A DNA stretch of 64,000 nucleotides from an uncultured Acetobacterium sp. (GCF_963664135.1 NZ_OY760905.1:1364001-1428000); one strand, 5' to 3'. Shown: positions 1 to 8,432, numbered from the stretch's first letter. Numbers and translations are program-made. Notes: generated from the letters alone by a model not told the origin.

Positions 1-255
1 CTTATTGCCCACGTAGTTTTTAAACCAGATCTCAATAAAATCAATGAGTTTAATATTGCTATCCATAACATAGCCCAGATTACATTTTTCTTCAAACTCA
101 AGGGCGACCCTGTCCAGATCCTTCTTTAATTTGGTGGGGCTTAATCCCTCAGGGGGTTTATAGTTCATGGTGTGTTTGATTCTTTTGCCATTAACATCGA
201 AACCGCCAGAAACAACGATCCGGAAGGCATTGCCTCTTTTTTCTATGTTGCCCAT
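1..255 (-). CDS. Tyrosine recombinase/phage integrase, N-terminal part (runs off the window)
   Basis: The minus strand is open from an ATG at 255 to the window edge (85 codons, no stop). The start reads MGNIEKRGNAFRIVVSGGFD, then a KRIKHT-type strand, a KLKKDLDRVALEFEEK helix and IDFIEIWFKNYV. This matches the arm-binding/SAM-like N-terminus of Firmicute phage and ICE integrases; the catalytic R-H-R-Y domain lies outside the window. It sits 3 bp downstream of the repressor-like gene, the usual integrase-repressor arrangement at one end of an integrated element, and pairs with the tmRNA/tRNA 3' fragment near 11,033. Identification rests on N-terminal architecture only. Confidence 0.75.
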   Translation of the reverse strand, partial: MGNIEKRGNAFRIVVSGGFDVNGKRIKHTMNYKPPEGLSPTKLKKDLDRVALEFEEKCNLGYVMDSNIKLIDFIEIWFKNYVGNK

Positions 256-258
256 GGG

Positions 259-1218
259 TTAGACTTCCTCTTCTTTTATAGCCTCTTCTATTATTTTATC
301 AAGTTTTAAATCACTGCCAGTTATCGCTATTTTTGAATTTTCAGAGGTGCTATTTTCGGTGATTTTCTCAGCAAACACCTTTAAGAATTTTTCTTTTGTT
401 AGATTTTCAACCTTGCCAAATACTTCATAAAAATTACTCTTTTCAAGCATTTTTAATAGTTTTACTTCTTCAAGAGTATTGGCATATTTTTCATAACGGA
501 TTTCAGCATTTACTTTAGAACGTTCACGTGCGCATCTGGTGTAAATCAGAACATTTTTGATTTGATCAAGTATGACGGTATCAATAATTTCTTGGGCATC
601 GACTTTATGGACAAAACTATTATTCAATTTAATTCGTAGTGAACCTTCTTCATCAACCACACTTTCAAAGTATTCAGCGATTAATAAAAGAGGACCTTCC
701 CAAAACTCAGGTACATAAACAAATGGATCATCTTCGTTTTCGGGATAAGGAAAGTGACTTGCTTCGTCTTCGTAGTGATCAAGAATACCTTGGCGTTCTT
801 CATCGGTAATTGTGGTAATGGCACTATATTTTTCCCTTAATGAAAGAGCATCAGGCTCTGCTTCACATTCGATTAATTCACTTAATACTGGAATCAGTAC
901 GCCGGGAAGGTATTTTTTATAACCTTTCAATTTTTCAATTGCTTTATCACTTAACCCTATGGTCTCATGGATGGCCTTATCATCTATATTAGAGGTTCTT
1001 TGGTCTGTGATTCCAAGCAGATAATCAGCGGAAACATGAAAATAGTCAGCGATTTTATAGAGGCTATTTATCCCAGGCTCAGCAGCATTATTTTGATATT
1101 TGCTTAAAGATCCCGAAGGCACACCTATATCTACAGCTAACTGCTTGATAGATTTTCCACTTTCAATAATCAGTGATTGTAACTTTACAGCAAACTCTTT
1201 TGTTACATTGATACACAT
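259..1218 (-). CDS. XRE-family phage-type repressor with long C-terminal region
   Basis: This 319-residue protein has a Cro/CI helix-turn-helix at about residues 8-70 (IKQLAVDIGVPSGSLSKYQN, then YKIADYFHVSADYLLG). The C-terminal 220 residues are acidic, have no S24 peptidase Ser-Lys signature that I can see, and match no family I recognise. It is transcribed toward the integrase and divergently from the HTH/excisionase genes across a 240 bp region with repeated GTTCA motifs. That is the layout of a lysogeny or transfer switch, so it probably represses the divergent genes. The mechanism of derepression is not visible. Confidence 0.75.
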   Translation of the reverse strand: MCINVTKEFAVKLQSLIIESGKSIKQLAVDIGVPSGSLSKYQNNAAEPGINSLYKIADYFHVSADYLLGITDQRTSNIDDKAIHETIGLSDKAIEKLKGYKKYLPGVLIPVLSELIECEAEPDALSLREKYSAITTITDEERQGILDHYEDEASHFPYPENEDDPFVYVPEFWEGPLLLIAEYFESVVDEEGSLRIKLNNSFVHKVDAQEIIDTVILDQIKNVLIYTRCARERSKVNAEIRYEKYANTLEEVKLLKMLEKSNFYEVFGKVENLTKEKFLKVFAEKITENSTSENSKIAITGSDLKLDKIIEEAIKEEEV

Positions 1219-1276
1219 ATAGGCACACCTCGAAAATATTCATTATTATAAAAACTATGCATGTGACAACTCCTTC

Positions 1277-1391
1277 CGTTCACTATAATATATATTTTAG
1301 ATATTTCGTTCATTTTAAGATTATTTTTGTTGAAAATAATTTTCTTGCGTTATATAATCACGTTAAGAATTTCAGTTATTGTTGCGTTCAT
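1277..1391 (+). promoter_or_regulatory. Divergent control region: promoter and repeated GTTCA operator-like motifs
   Basis: A good sigma-A promoter points right: TTGAAA at 1330-1335, 17 bp spacer, TATAAT at 1353-1358, about 100 bp before the ATG at 1459. Three same-orientation copies of a GTTCAYT motif (near 1279, 1309 and 1386) surround it and could be repressor sites. The motif assignment is by eye only. Confidence 0.5.
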
Positions 1392-1458
1392 TATGATGAT
1401 TATACCAGTTGACTTAATTAGAAGCAACAACAATTGACAAATAATGGAGGAAAAAAAG

Positions 1459-1641
1459 ATGAAAAACAAAGAAATTAAAGATTCAATAAAAGAAGCAAGA
1501 CTATTTCAATATGAAGTCGCAGCTGCTATTGGAATCGCTGAGTCTACACTGTGTCGGAAGCTTAGAAACGAGTTACCCCAAGAAGAAAAACAAAGAGTAC
1601 TAAATGCAATTAAAAAACTTACAAATAAAGAGGCGGTATAA
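1459..1641 (+). CDS. Small helix-turn-helix protein of the mobile element
   Basis: This 60-residue product has a clear HTH: EARLFQYEVAAAIGIAESTL, then a short basic helix. The start was set at 1459 because GGAGG at 1446-1450 is 8 bp upstream; an ATG at 1444 is in frame but overlaps that ribosome-binding site. It is the first gene of the rightward element operon and is followed one base later by the excisionase-like gene. Probably a Cro-like or accessory DNA-binding protein. Confidence 0.65.
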   Translation: MKNKEIKDSIKEARLFQYEVAAAIGIAESTLCRKLRNELPQEEKQRVLNAIKKLTNKEAV

Positions 1642-1642
1642 C

Positions 1643-1930
1643 ATGAAAACCCCAAGAATGCGAACGATCCCTCAAAGCGCAGCAGAATTAAAAGCCCTGG
1701 ATCAGAACACCTCACTCACAGAATGCGCCATCAGACGCCTTGTAGATCAAGGTAAGATCAAATGTGTAAAGGCCGGGCGGAAAAAATTAATCAATTTGGA
1801 TCAGCTTATCACTTATTTGAGTGATCCATTTCCGGAAGAGGCACCAGAAGAGGTGCCAGGCGAAAAAGAAAAGGTTATAACCCTGGAAAGAATGGACGCT
1901 TACAAGAAAAGTATCGGGCTGGTTAAGTAA
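1643..1930 (+). CDS. Excisionase-like helix-turn-helix protein
   Basis: This 95-residue protein has the winged-helix layout of the MerR/excisionase (HTH_17) group: a helix (SLTECAIRRLVDQGKIK), a wing (CVKAGRKKLINLDQLITYL) and an acidic proline-rich tail. AGAGGCGG precedes the chosen start, and it nearly abuts the preceding HTH gene. In phages and ICEs this size and position is typical of the recombination directionality factor, but a transcriptional role is equally possible. Confidence 0.6.
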   Translation: MKTPRMRTIPQSAAELKALDQNTSLTECAIRRLVDQGKIKCVKAGRKKLINLDQLITYLSDPFPEEAPEEVPGEKEKVITLERMDAYKKSIGLVK

Positions 1931-2060
1931 TACGCAATTTTCGGATGTACACCAATCGTGGTATTTTAACAGCGAAATACAATCAAATGGGAAGGATCCA
2001 GTAGTTTAGCTGTGAAAAGAGTAAACTCCTGGCCTCTTCTCATTAATTTTATGACAAAGC

Positions 2061-2215
2061 AGAAGTACCAAAACGGTACTTCTGATATAAGCGATGGAGT
2101 CCCAATTCAGGACTCCATCGGCAGAAAGCTCGGATTATAGTTTCGTCGAAATTTCGACGAAAGGAAGACCTGAAAAAACTCTCCCTGGCACTGCAATACC
2201 GGTTGGGAGAGTTTT
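2061..2215. other. Cluster of four hairpins between the excisionase-like gene and rep
   Basis: The 495 bp from 1931 to 2426 have no convincing gene but hold four consecutive perfect inverted repeats: 2061-2069/2075-2083 (9 bp), 2092-2102/2110-2120 (11 bp), a 22 bp palindrome at 2141-2162 centred on GAAATTTC, and 2176-2185/2205-2214 with a run of T after it, which resembles a terminator. Lying immediately upstream of an HUH Rep gene, the block could be a rolling-circle origin, or a structured or antisense control RNA. What is seen is the symmetry; function is inferred. Confidence 0.6.
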
Positions 2216-2426
2216 AAAAGAGTGTTGTGTTTTTATCACAAATAACTGAATAAGAAAAGACCGCTGCTAAAGCTTGGATGCTATAGCGTTCTTTAAATAA
2301 CCTGTTGTCTAATTATACCTTTTTATATGATGGATAACAAGAAAAAAACGGCTGAGTAATCAGCTTTTAGACTTGATAAGGTTATTAATTTGCCGACAAT
2401 ATCTTTCATAATGAGGAGTTATCAAA

Positions 2427-3245
2427 ATGCCATACATCAAAGAAACATGTAGAGCTGGGAGAACCATAGAAATAACCAAACGGTTCACGACTCGTTTCAA
2501 TAAAAAAGGAATCGCCAGAGGTGAAAACCAGAAGCCAACGCCGGAGCAGATGCAAGTAATCAATGAGCGTAACGCAGAAACTAAATTGAGAAGGCTCATT
2601 AATACAAATTATGGCCAGGGTGATTTGCATATTGTTCTTACCTATGCAAAAGAAAAAAGGCTGGTACCAGAAGAGGCAAAGATTGAGCTTGAAAAGTTTA
2701 TCCGGAAGATCCGGGCAGAGTACCGGAAAAATAATGAGGAGCTCAGGTATATCCTGGTCACGGAATATAAAAGAAAATCCATTCACCACCATATGATTGC
2801 AAACACGATCGGGCCCGTGACTGCGAAGGACTTTGACAGATTATGGACAAACGGCCGTGTTAGATTTACATACCTCGATAGTATTGATAATACCGGTCAA
2901 TATGGCAAACTGGCAGCTTATTTGATTAAAGAGACAAGAAAAACCTTTAGAGAACCCGGGAGCCCTTCAAAGAAGCGATGGAATGCCAGTAAAAACCTAA
3001 AGAAGCCGGAAATTAAAAAAGAAATCATTAAAGCAAAAGAATGGCGTAAGGTGCCGGAGCCGGTCAAAGGATACATCATTGAGACTGACAGCATCCGGGA
3101 GGGCTTCCACGATTTCACCGGGTGGCCGTACCAGGTATACAGAATGATCAGGGTGGTCAAAGAAAAGGTCATTACCTCCCAAAAGAGCAAATCGATTTTC
3201 AAAGCCGAAAATCCGTCCATGAAACCAGAGAGGAAAAAGAAATGA
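2427..3245 (+). CDS. HUH-type rolling-circle replication initiator (ORF2/G2P-like Rep)
   Basis: This 272-residue protein carries the three motifs of HUH endonucleases: LHIVLTYA (motif 1, near residue 67), IHHHMIAN (metal-binding HUH, near 119) and KLAAYLIKET with the candidate nucleophilic tyrosine (motif 3, near 160). The basic C-terminus fits DNA binding. GAGGAG precedes the ATG. The gene overlaps the Rha gene by 4 bp (ATGA). The family starts rolling-circle replication of small plasmids, phages and some integrative elements, so this element may replicate after excision. Confidence 0.75.
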   Translation: MPYIKETCRAGRTIEITKRFTTRFNKKGIARGENQKPTPEQMQVINERNAETKLRRLINTNYGQGDLHIVLTYAKEKRLVPEEAKIELEKFIRKIRAEYRKNNEELRYILVTEYKRKSIHHHMIANTIGPVTAKDFDRLWTNGRVRFTYLDSIDNTGQYGKLAAYLIKETRKTFREPGSPSKKRWNASKNLKKPEIKKEIIKAKEWRKVPEPVKGYIIETDSIREGFHDFTGWPYQVYRMIRVVKEKVITSQKSKSIFKAENPSMKPERKKK

Positions 3246-3982
3246 ATGATTTAATCAATATTGAAAACAAAGATGGTTTGTTATTTGTAAGCAGCCGGGA
3301 GATAGCAGAAAGATTTGGTAAGGAACATTACCATGTAGTGGATGCAATTGATAATAAGATCAAGAATCTAACCCACGAAAATCCGGGGGTTAAAATATCA
3401 GAACTATTCATTGAAAGCTATTTCAATCACAAAGGTAATCACTACAAAGAATATCATTTGACACGAGATGGATTTAGTTTTATAGCCATGGGGTTTACTG
3501 GTTCAAAAGCAGACGTCTGGAGACTTAAATATATTGAGGCGTTTAATCAGATGGAATATGAAATCAAAAGGATAAATCAACCCCAAGGAGAGGAGCTTTT
3601 GGCGCTGGCTGTTCTACATGCTCAAAAGGTTATTGAAGCAAAGGACTCATTGCTAAATGATCAAAAACCAAAAGTTCTTTTAGCGGATGCCATCATGGCA
3701 AACGAAACGTCAATTTCAATCAAAGAATTGGCTGTAATATTAAAACAGAATGGTGTTGACACCGGGGAGAAAAGACTCTTTGAATGGATGCGCTCGAAGG
3801 GATATTTGACCAAACGAAGAGGAAAGGAAACTAGCCTACCCAGCCAGCGCAGCCTTGAAATGGGTTTACTCGAAACAGCGTTGATACCATACTTTAGAAA
3901 AGATGGTTCAAGCGAAACCTATCTTAAACCAATGGTTACAGTTAAAGGGCGACAGTATTTCATTAACAAGTTACTGGGTTGA
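3242..3982 (+). CDS. Rha-family phage regulator with KilAC-type C-terminal domain
   Basis: The start at 3242 gives 246 residues and an ATGA overlap with rep. Residues 1-105 match the Rha domain (VSSREIAERFGKEHYHVVDA ... YHLTRDGFSFIAMGFTGSKA ... KYIEAFNQMEYEI). Residues about 150-245 resemble the phage antirepressor KilAC domain (SIKELAVIL ... KRLFEWMRSKGYL ... MVTVKGRQYFINKLL). Such proteins regulate phage development, often as antirepressors. The link to rep suggests co-expression of replication and antirepression. Confidence 0.8.
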   Translation: MNDLINIENKDGLLFVSSREIAERFGKEHYHVVDAIDNKIKNLTHENPGVKISELFIESYFNHKGNHYKEYHLTRDGFSFIAMGFTGSKADVWRLKYIEAFNQMEYEIKRINQPQGEELLALAVLHAQKVIEAKDSLLNDQKPKVLLADAIMANETSISIKELAVILKQNGVDTGEKRLFEWMRSKGYLTKRRGKETSLPSQRSLEMGLLETALIPYFRKDGSSETYLKPMVTVKGRQYFINKLLG

Positions 3983-4044
3983 ACCGATCGTGGTCATAAT
4001 GGCACCGATAATGGCGCAGCATGACAGGATAATTACCGTTTAAT

Positions 4045-4060
4045 TTGAACGTATGTTCAA
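4045..4060. promoter_or_regulatory. LexA/DinR-box-like palindrome
   Basis: TTGAACGTATGTTCAA is a 16 bp palindrome. Its core GAAC-GTAT-GTTC fits the Gram-positive LexA consensus CGAACRNRYGTTYC except at the outermost bases. It lies 63 bp after the Rha gene, with no intact gene immediately downstream on either strand. It may be a relic of an SOS-controlled promoter in the decayed stretch or the operator of an element repressor. Confidence 0.4.
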
Positions 4061-4175
4061 TGATGAAAAGCGTTCAAAAAGCATAAGGTTAGATCAAGGT
4101 GTTTTAATCTGATATATTGGCGAACCAGAAGAGGTTAAGCATACCACTGGAATAAAGAAAACATCGGTAAGAAGA

Positions 4176-4370
4176 GGTCATTCAATAGGATTCAAGAATC
4201 ATCAGAAAACCGTTCCCACATGTGAGGGGGGTGGCTCATGCTGTTGGTGGCGTTGGCCAGTGATCCGGAAGAGCCGGGAGCCGGTGCGCACCATGGGCCA
4301 CACCCCCGGTCATAAAAAAAACGGGTTCAAAAATACGAGCCGTCATTCGATAGGGTTGAAGAATCATTAG
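4176..4370. repeat. Imperfect direct repeats flanking a GC-rich stem-loop
   Basis: ATTCAATAGGATTCAAGAAT at 4176 and ATTCGATAGGGTTGAAGAAT at 4343 are near-identical copies continuing to about 28 bp. Between them GGGGGGTGGCTCATG and CATGGGCCACACCCCC form a stem near 4225-4305. This could be a small non-autonomous element or the footprint of a transposition. No transposase is present. Confidence 0.4.
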
Positions 4371-5565
4371 GGATCCTCTTCTTGCGATATTTTTTATGAG
4401 AAATATTATAATCGGATTGGGAGCAATGGACACGGCTTCTAGCGCCTGTTTAAATAGAGTTAATGGAGTATTAACCCATAACCAAAGATTCATTTTTGAT
4501 CTTATGCCACTTGGAAGCTATAAAACACCAGGCATTAATAAGCTGCAAATAGGGCAAGGTTATGGCAAGGGAATAAGTTGCACACGGCACAAGTGAAAAC
4601 AACAGGAGTAGGTTCAAGCGATATATCAAGCCCCCGGGGGTGTGCGATTTAGTAATCAGCTGCACATTGCATAGGGTTCCCCATTTACGCACACACTTTA
4701 TTTTTGACTTTTTGAATAATAATTACATGAAAATAAGCGATTACATGCACTTTCAAGAGAGCTGGATGAATCTCTCATGAGTTAATGAACATAATCCAGA
4801 TTCCGATTATGACCAGGTTAAACGCTATGGAATACGCTAAGAAGGAACCATTGTACACCTCGTAAAGAATAAGTAAGACTATTCAGAGCTACAGTATGAC
4901 GTGGTTAACGGGATAGTCATTTGTGTTAAACACCGGTAACGACAAGCAACCCAAAAAAGGATCAAAGGGAATGAAGAAGATGAAAAGATTAAAATAACGC
5001 TTAGCCGAGCCAATCCCCCTCCTTAAAAGAAAAGCTTTAGAAAACATTTTCGTTGGATAGGGTAACTTCTTCCAATAGAGCGAATGCCGGAAATATTTTT
5101 TTTAGCAATTTAGGCCTCTTCTTGGAAAATGAATATTGTGGAAAAAACACCGGCGAAAAATTGCGCAGATCTGGTAACCAGTGAGAATTCTGTGGAGTAA
5201 ATATCAACGATGAATTTTCAGCTTTGACAGCGTGAAAAAACATCGGTCGAAAATTCAGCCGATCTTGCCAGTCCTCAAAATTGAGGAGTGAATTTAACCC
5301 ATGAAAATTCGGGGGTTAATCTGGTGGCGGAATTTTCCGCAGCGGAACAGTACAGCGGTTTTTTTCGTTATACCGGGTGTGCCCAAAATTGGTCAGGATC
5401 CAAACATGGGTTTTGGTGGGTGGTAAAACGCCATATAACCCATACCCAGTTTGGGGCTTGCCACTGGCAAAGTCCTGTTGGTAGCAAAACACGATATACC
5501 TCAATTTACGGATACTCTTTACAGGCATTACAACTTGGGCATACATTCGAGGCTGGTGGTCTGGT

Positions 5566-5817
5566 ATGGATTATACCGGACCTGAAGTTGTCCCCAATTT
5601 TGGGGAGATGTATCCGCAAGTTGGGGATACCCTGTCCGGGGCCGGGATATTGGCCCTGAGATTGGAGGATGAAATTAAGGTGAGGGCGAAAGAGAAGCAA
5701 ATCAGAAAACCTAAAGATTCTGTTACGCAGAAATATGCGGAACAAACGCACGCTGAAACCCGCAAAGAACTGGCCAAACTGGCCGGGGATCTGGTGCCGG
5801 GGCCAGATGTGGGATAA
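5566..5817 (+). pseudogene. Fragment of a ParB-like/plasmid partition-type gene
   Basis: The reading frame contains LRLEDEIKVRAKEKQIRKP followed by AETRKELAKLAGDL. The TRKELAKLAG phrase is common in the helix-turn-helix part of ParB-like and plasmid replication-associated proteins. The part before it has no partner domain and the frame ends right after, where the family continues with the second HTH helix. I read it as a remnant. An alternative is chance coding in a decayed region. Confidence 0.35.
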
Positions 5818-6046
5818 TACCCCTATTTCGTTTCTCAATTTTGGGGAGAGAAACCGGATATCAATATCGTTGACATCTGAAGAGGTCAGATCATTGACCT
5901 TTCAGGCTATTGTTACCTTAAATACCGGATGCGACCGATTGTCACACCTGAAAACGGCATACTGTGCATAATAAGCCTGGATGACCTGAAGCCGGACATT
6001 TGGACACCAAAAAGCCTAGGCGCTGGCCCAGGCTTATGTTCGCATT

Positions 6047-6205
6047 TTACTTTATTGGGCTACCCTCTTCGTCAATTTCTTTGGTACCACCGCCGAAATA
6101 ATAACCCTTACTTTCAAGAAAATCAATGAATTCATCCCAGAACTGGTCATGATTCACATTATCGAGGAGTTCAACTACGCCATTAATTTCGATGTACCGG
6201 CTCAT
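6047..6205 (-). CDS. Small hypothetical protein downstream of higBA
   Basis: This 52-residue frame starts at 6205, 4 bp after the antitoxin stop. The product is acidic and well composed: MSRYIEINGVVELLDNVNHD then an FIDFLESKGYYFGGGTKEID stretch. The helix-YYFGGG ending recalls the small YggL-like (DUF469) fold, but that is weak. Spacing suggests it is the third gene of the toxin-antitoxin operon. Only a weak AGAAG precedes the start. Confidence 0.5.
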   Translation of the reverse strand: MSRYIEINGVVELLDNVNHDQFWDEFIDFLESKGYYFGGGTKEIDEEGSPIK

Positions 6206-6208
6206 TGG

Positions 6209-6580
6209 TTAACTTCTGCTTATAGGGCGATTATCATCATTTTCGGGAATGTTGATTTTAAATGGCGGTTTAAGGTGCATGCGTTTTTCTTGTATGGGCA
6301 CAACCGCTAAAGTCATCCCCAGAGATTCAAGGATTTTAATCATAGTTGTTAATTTGGGGTCAGATGTGCCTTTTTCCATCCTGGCAATTACCGGCTGCTT
6401 GACACCGCTTAATTCTTCAAGTTTTTTCTGGCTGATCCCTTTTTCATGGCGTGCCTTAATGATTTCACCCATGAGTGCAACCCTTAAATCAGATTCTAAA
6501 ATTTCTTCAGGTGTGAAAATTTCTTTTCTGACATCGGCCCAGCTACTACCAATTGCTTTATTATTCATTATCTTCACCAC
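6209..6580 (-). CDS. HigA-like antitoxin, XRE family
   Basis: This 123-residue protein has an XRE helix-turn-helix at residues about 38-95 (EKGISQKKLEELSGVKQPVI, then ARMEKGTSDPKLTTMIKILE). The N-terminal extension and position after a HigB-like toxin fit HigA antitoxins, which neutralise the toxin and repress the operon. It overlaps the toxin gene by 20 bp, the toxin-first order typical of higBA. Confidence 0.85.
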   Translation of the reverse strand: MVKIMNNKAIGSSWADVRKEIFTPEEILESDLRVALMGEIIKARHEKGISQKKLEELSGVKQPVIARMEKGTSDPKLTTMIKILESLGMTLAVVPIQEKRMHLKPPFKINIPENDDNRPISRS

Positions 6581-6923
6581 TTTCTTTTAAGAATGCCAAT
6601 TCTCGTTTGGCTTGTTCAATTTCTCGCTTAGGGGTCTTTTGTGATTTCTTTATAAATTGGTGTAGCAATACATAACTACCATCTACCCAAGCGACGAAAA
6701 AGATTCTATTTCTTAAGGGCCTGATCTCCCAGATTTCGCCCTCTAAATGCTTGATGTATGGCTCACCGATCTTTGTACCGTATTTACTGAGCATTTGAAT
6801 GTAATCATTGATCTTATTGAGATTAACACGGCTGTCCTTGTCGTTTTTACGGCTTAATTCTCTGATAAAATCCAATACTGGCTCATTGCCTTTTGGGTCT
6901 TTATAAAAAAGTATTTTGTGCAA
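6561..6923 (-). CDS. HigB-like toxin (phage Gp49-like, RelE superfamily)
   Basis: This 120-residue protein fits the Gp49-like/HigB family: KILFYKDPKGNEPVLDFIRE at the start, the GEPYIKHLEGEIWEIRP core and the RIFFVAWVDGSYVLLHQFIK strand-helix with a KKSQKTP motif. These toxins are ribosome-dependent mRNA interferases. It is followed by its antitoxin and probably stabilises the integrated element. Confidence 0.85.
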   Translation of the reverse strand: MHKILFYKDPKGNEPVLDFIRELSRKNDKDSRVNLNKINDYIQMLSKYGTKIGEPYIKHLEGEIWEIRPLRNRIFFVAWVDGSYVLLHQFIKKSQKTPKREIEQAKRELAFLKESGEDNE

Positions 6924-7112
6924 ACCTCACACCCCCTGTTTATATTATAATAACTCGCAAGTTATTGTTTGTCAATTATTAAGTGGGAGACTTTAGAAAA
7001 TTAAGCCAGATAAGCAGATTTAAGCGGTTTTATTTATAGCAGGAATAAAGAACACCAGATTCAAGAGGGAGTTAAAATGCGGGGCGCTTTGGCCAATAAT
7101 TTGCATGAAAAA

Positions 7113-7141
7113 AGAAGAGGTTTTAAAAACTACCTCTTCTA
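7113..7141 (-). terminator. Hairpin terminator after the ART-like gene
   Basis: AGAAGAGG (7113-7120) pairs with CCTCTTCT (7133-7140) and on the minus strand is followed by a T-rich run. It lies 50 bp downstream of the ART-like stop. Confidence 0.6.
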
Positions 7142-7191
7142 ATAGCTCATTGCCGTGACTCTGGGCCTCATTTCCCGGTGTAGCTTCTTGA

Positions 7192-7731
7192 TTAACCGAA
7201 ATACCAGTCTAAGCAATCCAGGCACTCAGGAACCACAATGACCTCTTTTTCATTCCTGCAATTTGTGTAAAGAATAATGTCATTAATATGAAATGCAGTC
7301 TCTATCAGCTCTGCATTTCCTGAAAGCCTCCGATTGGAAAAAAATTCAGCTACTTTTTTATCCAGAGTATAACTTAGAGCGCATTCGATGGGTAGACTAT
7401 AGTCATTTACACCCCGGAACAATTTGAGAAAATCGCCATCGTCCAGATAATCGTGTAAGGCCTTGCGATTACCATCAATTCTCTTTTGTCGCTCCGCATT
7501 GGTTTCATTATCAAGAGAATCTTTTAAAAACGAATAGAATTCTTCCAGATCATAAGGATAATGGGTGTAAATATGGCGCAACTGATTGTAAAGACGCTCT
7601 GAGCTGGGCATAGAAGGATACATCTTTTTAAAATATCGCCAGGCTTCTAAATTGGGCGAACCATCGTCATTTCCATTTCCAAATGGCAATATAGCGTCTT
7701 CAAAATTTATACACATGTTGAAAGTCTCCAT
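7192..7731 (-). CDS. Putative ADP-ribosyltransferase-fold protein of the element
   Basis: This 179-residue protein has no close family I can name. Its second half has the order of an ADP-ribosyltransferase core: LFRGV (candidate NAD-binding Arg, near residue 114), SYTLDKKVAEFFSNR (near 126, resembling the S-T-S strand followed by a helix) and NEKEVIVVP (near 158, candidate catalytic Glu). Phage- and element-borne ARTs often act as toxins or host modifiers. It is monocistronic with its own terminator. The first half is acidic and helical. A role as an orphan toxin or anti-phage effector is inference. Confidence 0.5.
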   Translation of the reverse strand: METFNMCINFEDAILPFGNGNDDGSPNLEAWRYFKKMYPSMPSSERLYNQLRHIYTHYPYDLEEFYSFLKDSLDNETNAERQKRIDGNRKALHDYLDDGDFLKLFRGVNDYSLPIECALSYTLDKKVAEFFSNRRLSGNAELIETAFHINDIILYTNCRNEKEVIVVPECLDCLDWYFG

Positions 7732-7822
7732 TCTTTCATTTGGCTAAGATAATTTAAATAGTCGAGGCAGATCCTCTTCACGGATGATTTGTTGAGATTA
7801 ACAAAACGTTCCGTTGATCTAG

Positions 7823-8122
7823 TCAGATCTTTTCTAATTTCTTCGTATTTCCAGGAATGGCAAGCCATTCACAATACAATTTCCAGTTAATTTTGTCCCT
7901 GCCGTTGACTCTTATACAAATAGGATCTGGCAAAATACATTTGTTGATTAATCTTCTTGCTGCAGCGTAACTGATGTCTGCTTTTTTAGCAAAATCTTTT
8001 GCTGAGAGATAGGAATCCATAGGTTCTCTTGCTTTTTTAAGCAGAAAGATAATTTCGGCATTCTGGGTAATTATTTCTGCCTGCTTACGTTCGATGGCTT
8101 CAAGTCGTTCTTCTAGAAACAT
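7823..8122 (-). CDS. Small coiled-coil/HTH DNA-binding protein
   Basis: This 99-residue protein starts with a short coiled coil (LEERLEAIERKQAEIITQNA) and then has an excisionase-like winged-helix segment (SAKDFAKKADISYAAARRLI, then INWKLYCEWLA). It follows the Cro-like gene after 15 bp in the same direction. It probably binds element DNA, as an excisionase or accessory regulator; which of these cannot be decided. Confidence 0.55.
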   Translation of the reverse strand: MFLEERLEAIERKQAEIITQNAEIIFLLKKAREPMDSYLSAKDFAKKADISYAAARRLINKCILPDPICIRVNGRDKINWKLYCEWLAIPGNTKKLEKI

Positions 8123-8137
8123 TACGTTCTCCTCTTA

Positions 8138-8347
8138 TTAAATCTTAGTCCCATCTGGGAACTCAAAGAAAAATGTATACTCCCCACCAAGAGCTTCAGC
8201 AATAGCATTTAATTCTTCAGTAGTAAATGTATCACGTTTTAGTTTTTGATTAAAATTCGATGGAGTCATTCCAATAAGTCTAGCTAATGCAGCTTGACTT
8301 ATAGCTTTATATCCCAAGGCCATTTTTATTTTTTGTTCAATAGTCAT
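8138..8347 (-). CDS. Cro/XRE-like small repressor
   Basis: This 69-residue protein is almost entirely a helix-turn-helix: ISQAALARLIGMTPSNFNQK, then the second helices up to an aromatic tail (GGEYTFFFEFPDGTKI). AGGAGGTGCC precedes the ATG. It is divergent from the gene at 8506 across a promoter whose -35 lies inside an inverted repeat, the likely operator of this repressor. Confidence 0.8.
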   Translation of the reverse strand: MTIEQKIKMALGYKAISQAALARLIGMTPSNFNQKLKRDTFTTEELNAIAEALGGEYTFFFEFPDGTKI

Positions 8348-8432
8348 TTTGGCACCTCCTATAATTTGATTATAAACTATTAACTAAATAACGTCAATTA
8401 AATACTTTATAATATTCAGCATATAATTAACG

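Larger units (their letters stand above)
3983..6046. other. Two-kilobase decayed/non-coding stretch of the element
   Basis: No intact gene can be supported in these 2 kb. What is visible: a LexA-like palindrome (4045-4060), an imperfect direct repeat of about 28 bp (4176-4203 and 4343-4370) enclosing a near-palindromic GC-rich stem, short phrases near 5288-5320 that echo the Rha gene (the NLTHEN-GV sequence also found near 3366), and a ParB-like fragment at 5566-5817. Frames break repeatedly, which suggests old deleted phage or plasmid genes. Confidence 0.5.

Noticed and set aside
1931-2426. CRISPR array
   Set aside because: The repeats are different hairpins of unequal length, not identical spaced repeats.
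4396-4596. 66-codon open frame in the decayed stretch
   Set aside because: No ribosome-binding site, no recognisable domain and low-quality composition; likely chance.
5288-5659. 123-codon frame with Trp-rich sequence
   Set aside because: The start only echoes the Rha gene (NLTHEN) and the rest looks like non-coding sequence read in a chance frame; kept only as part of the decayed region.
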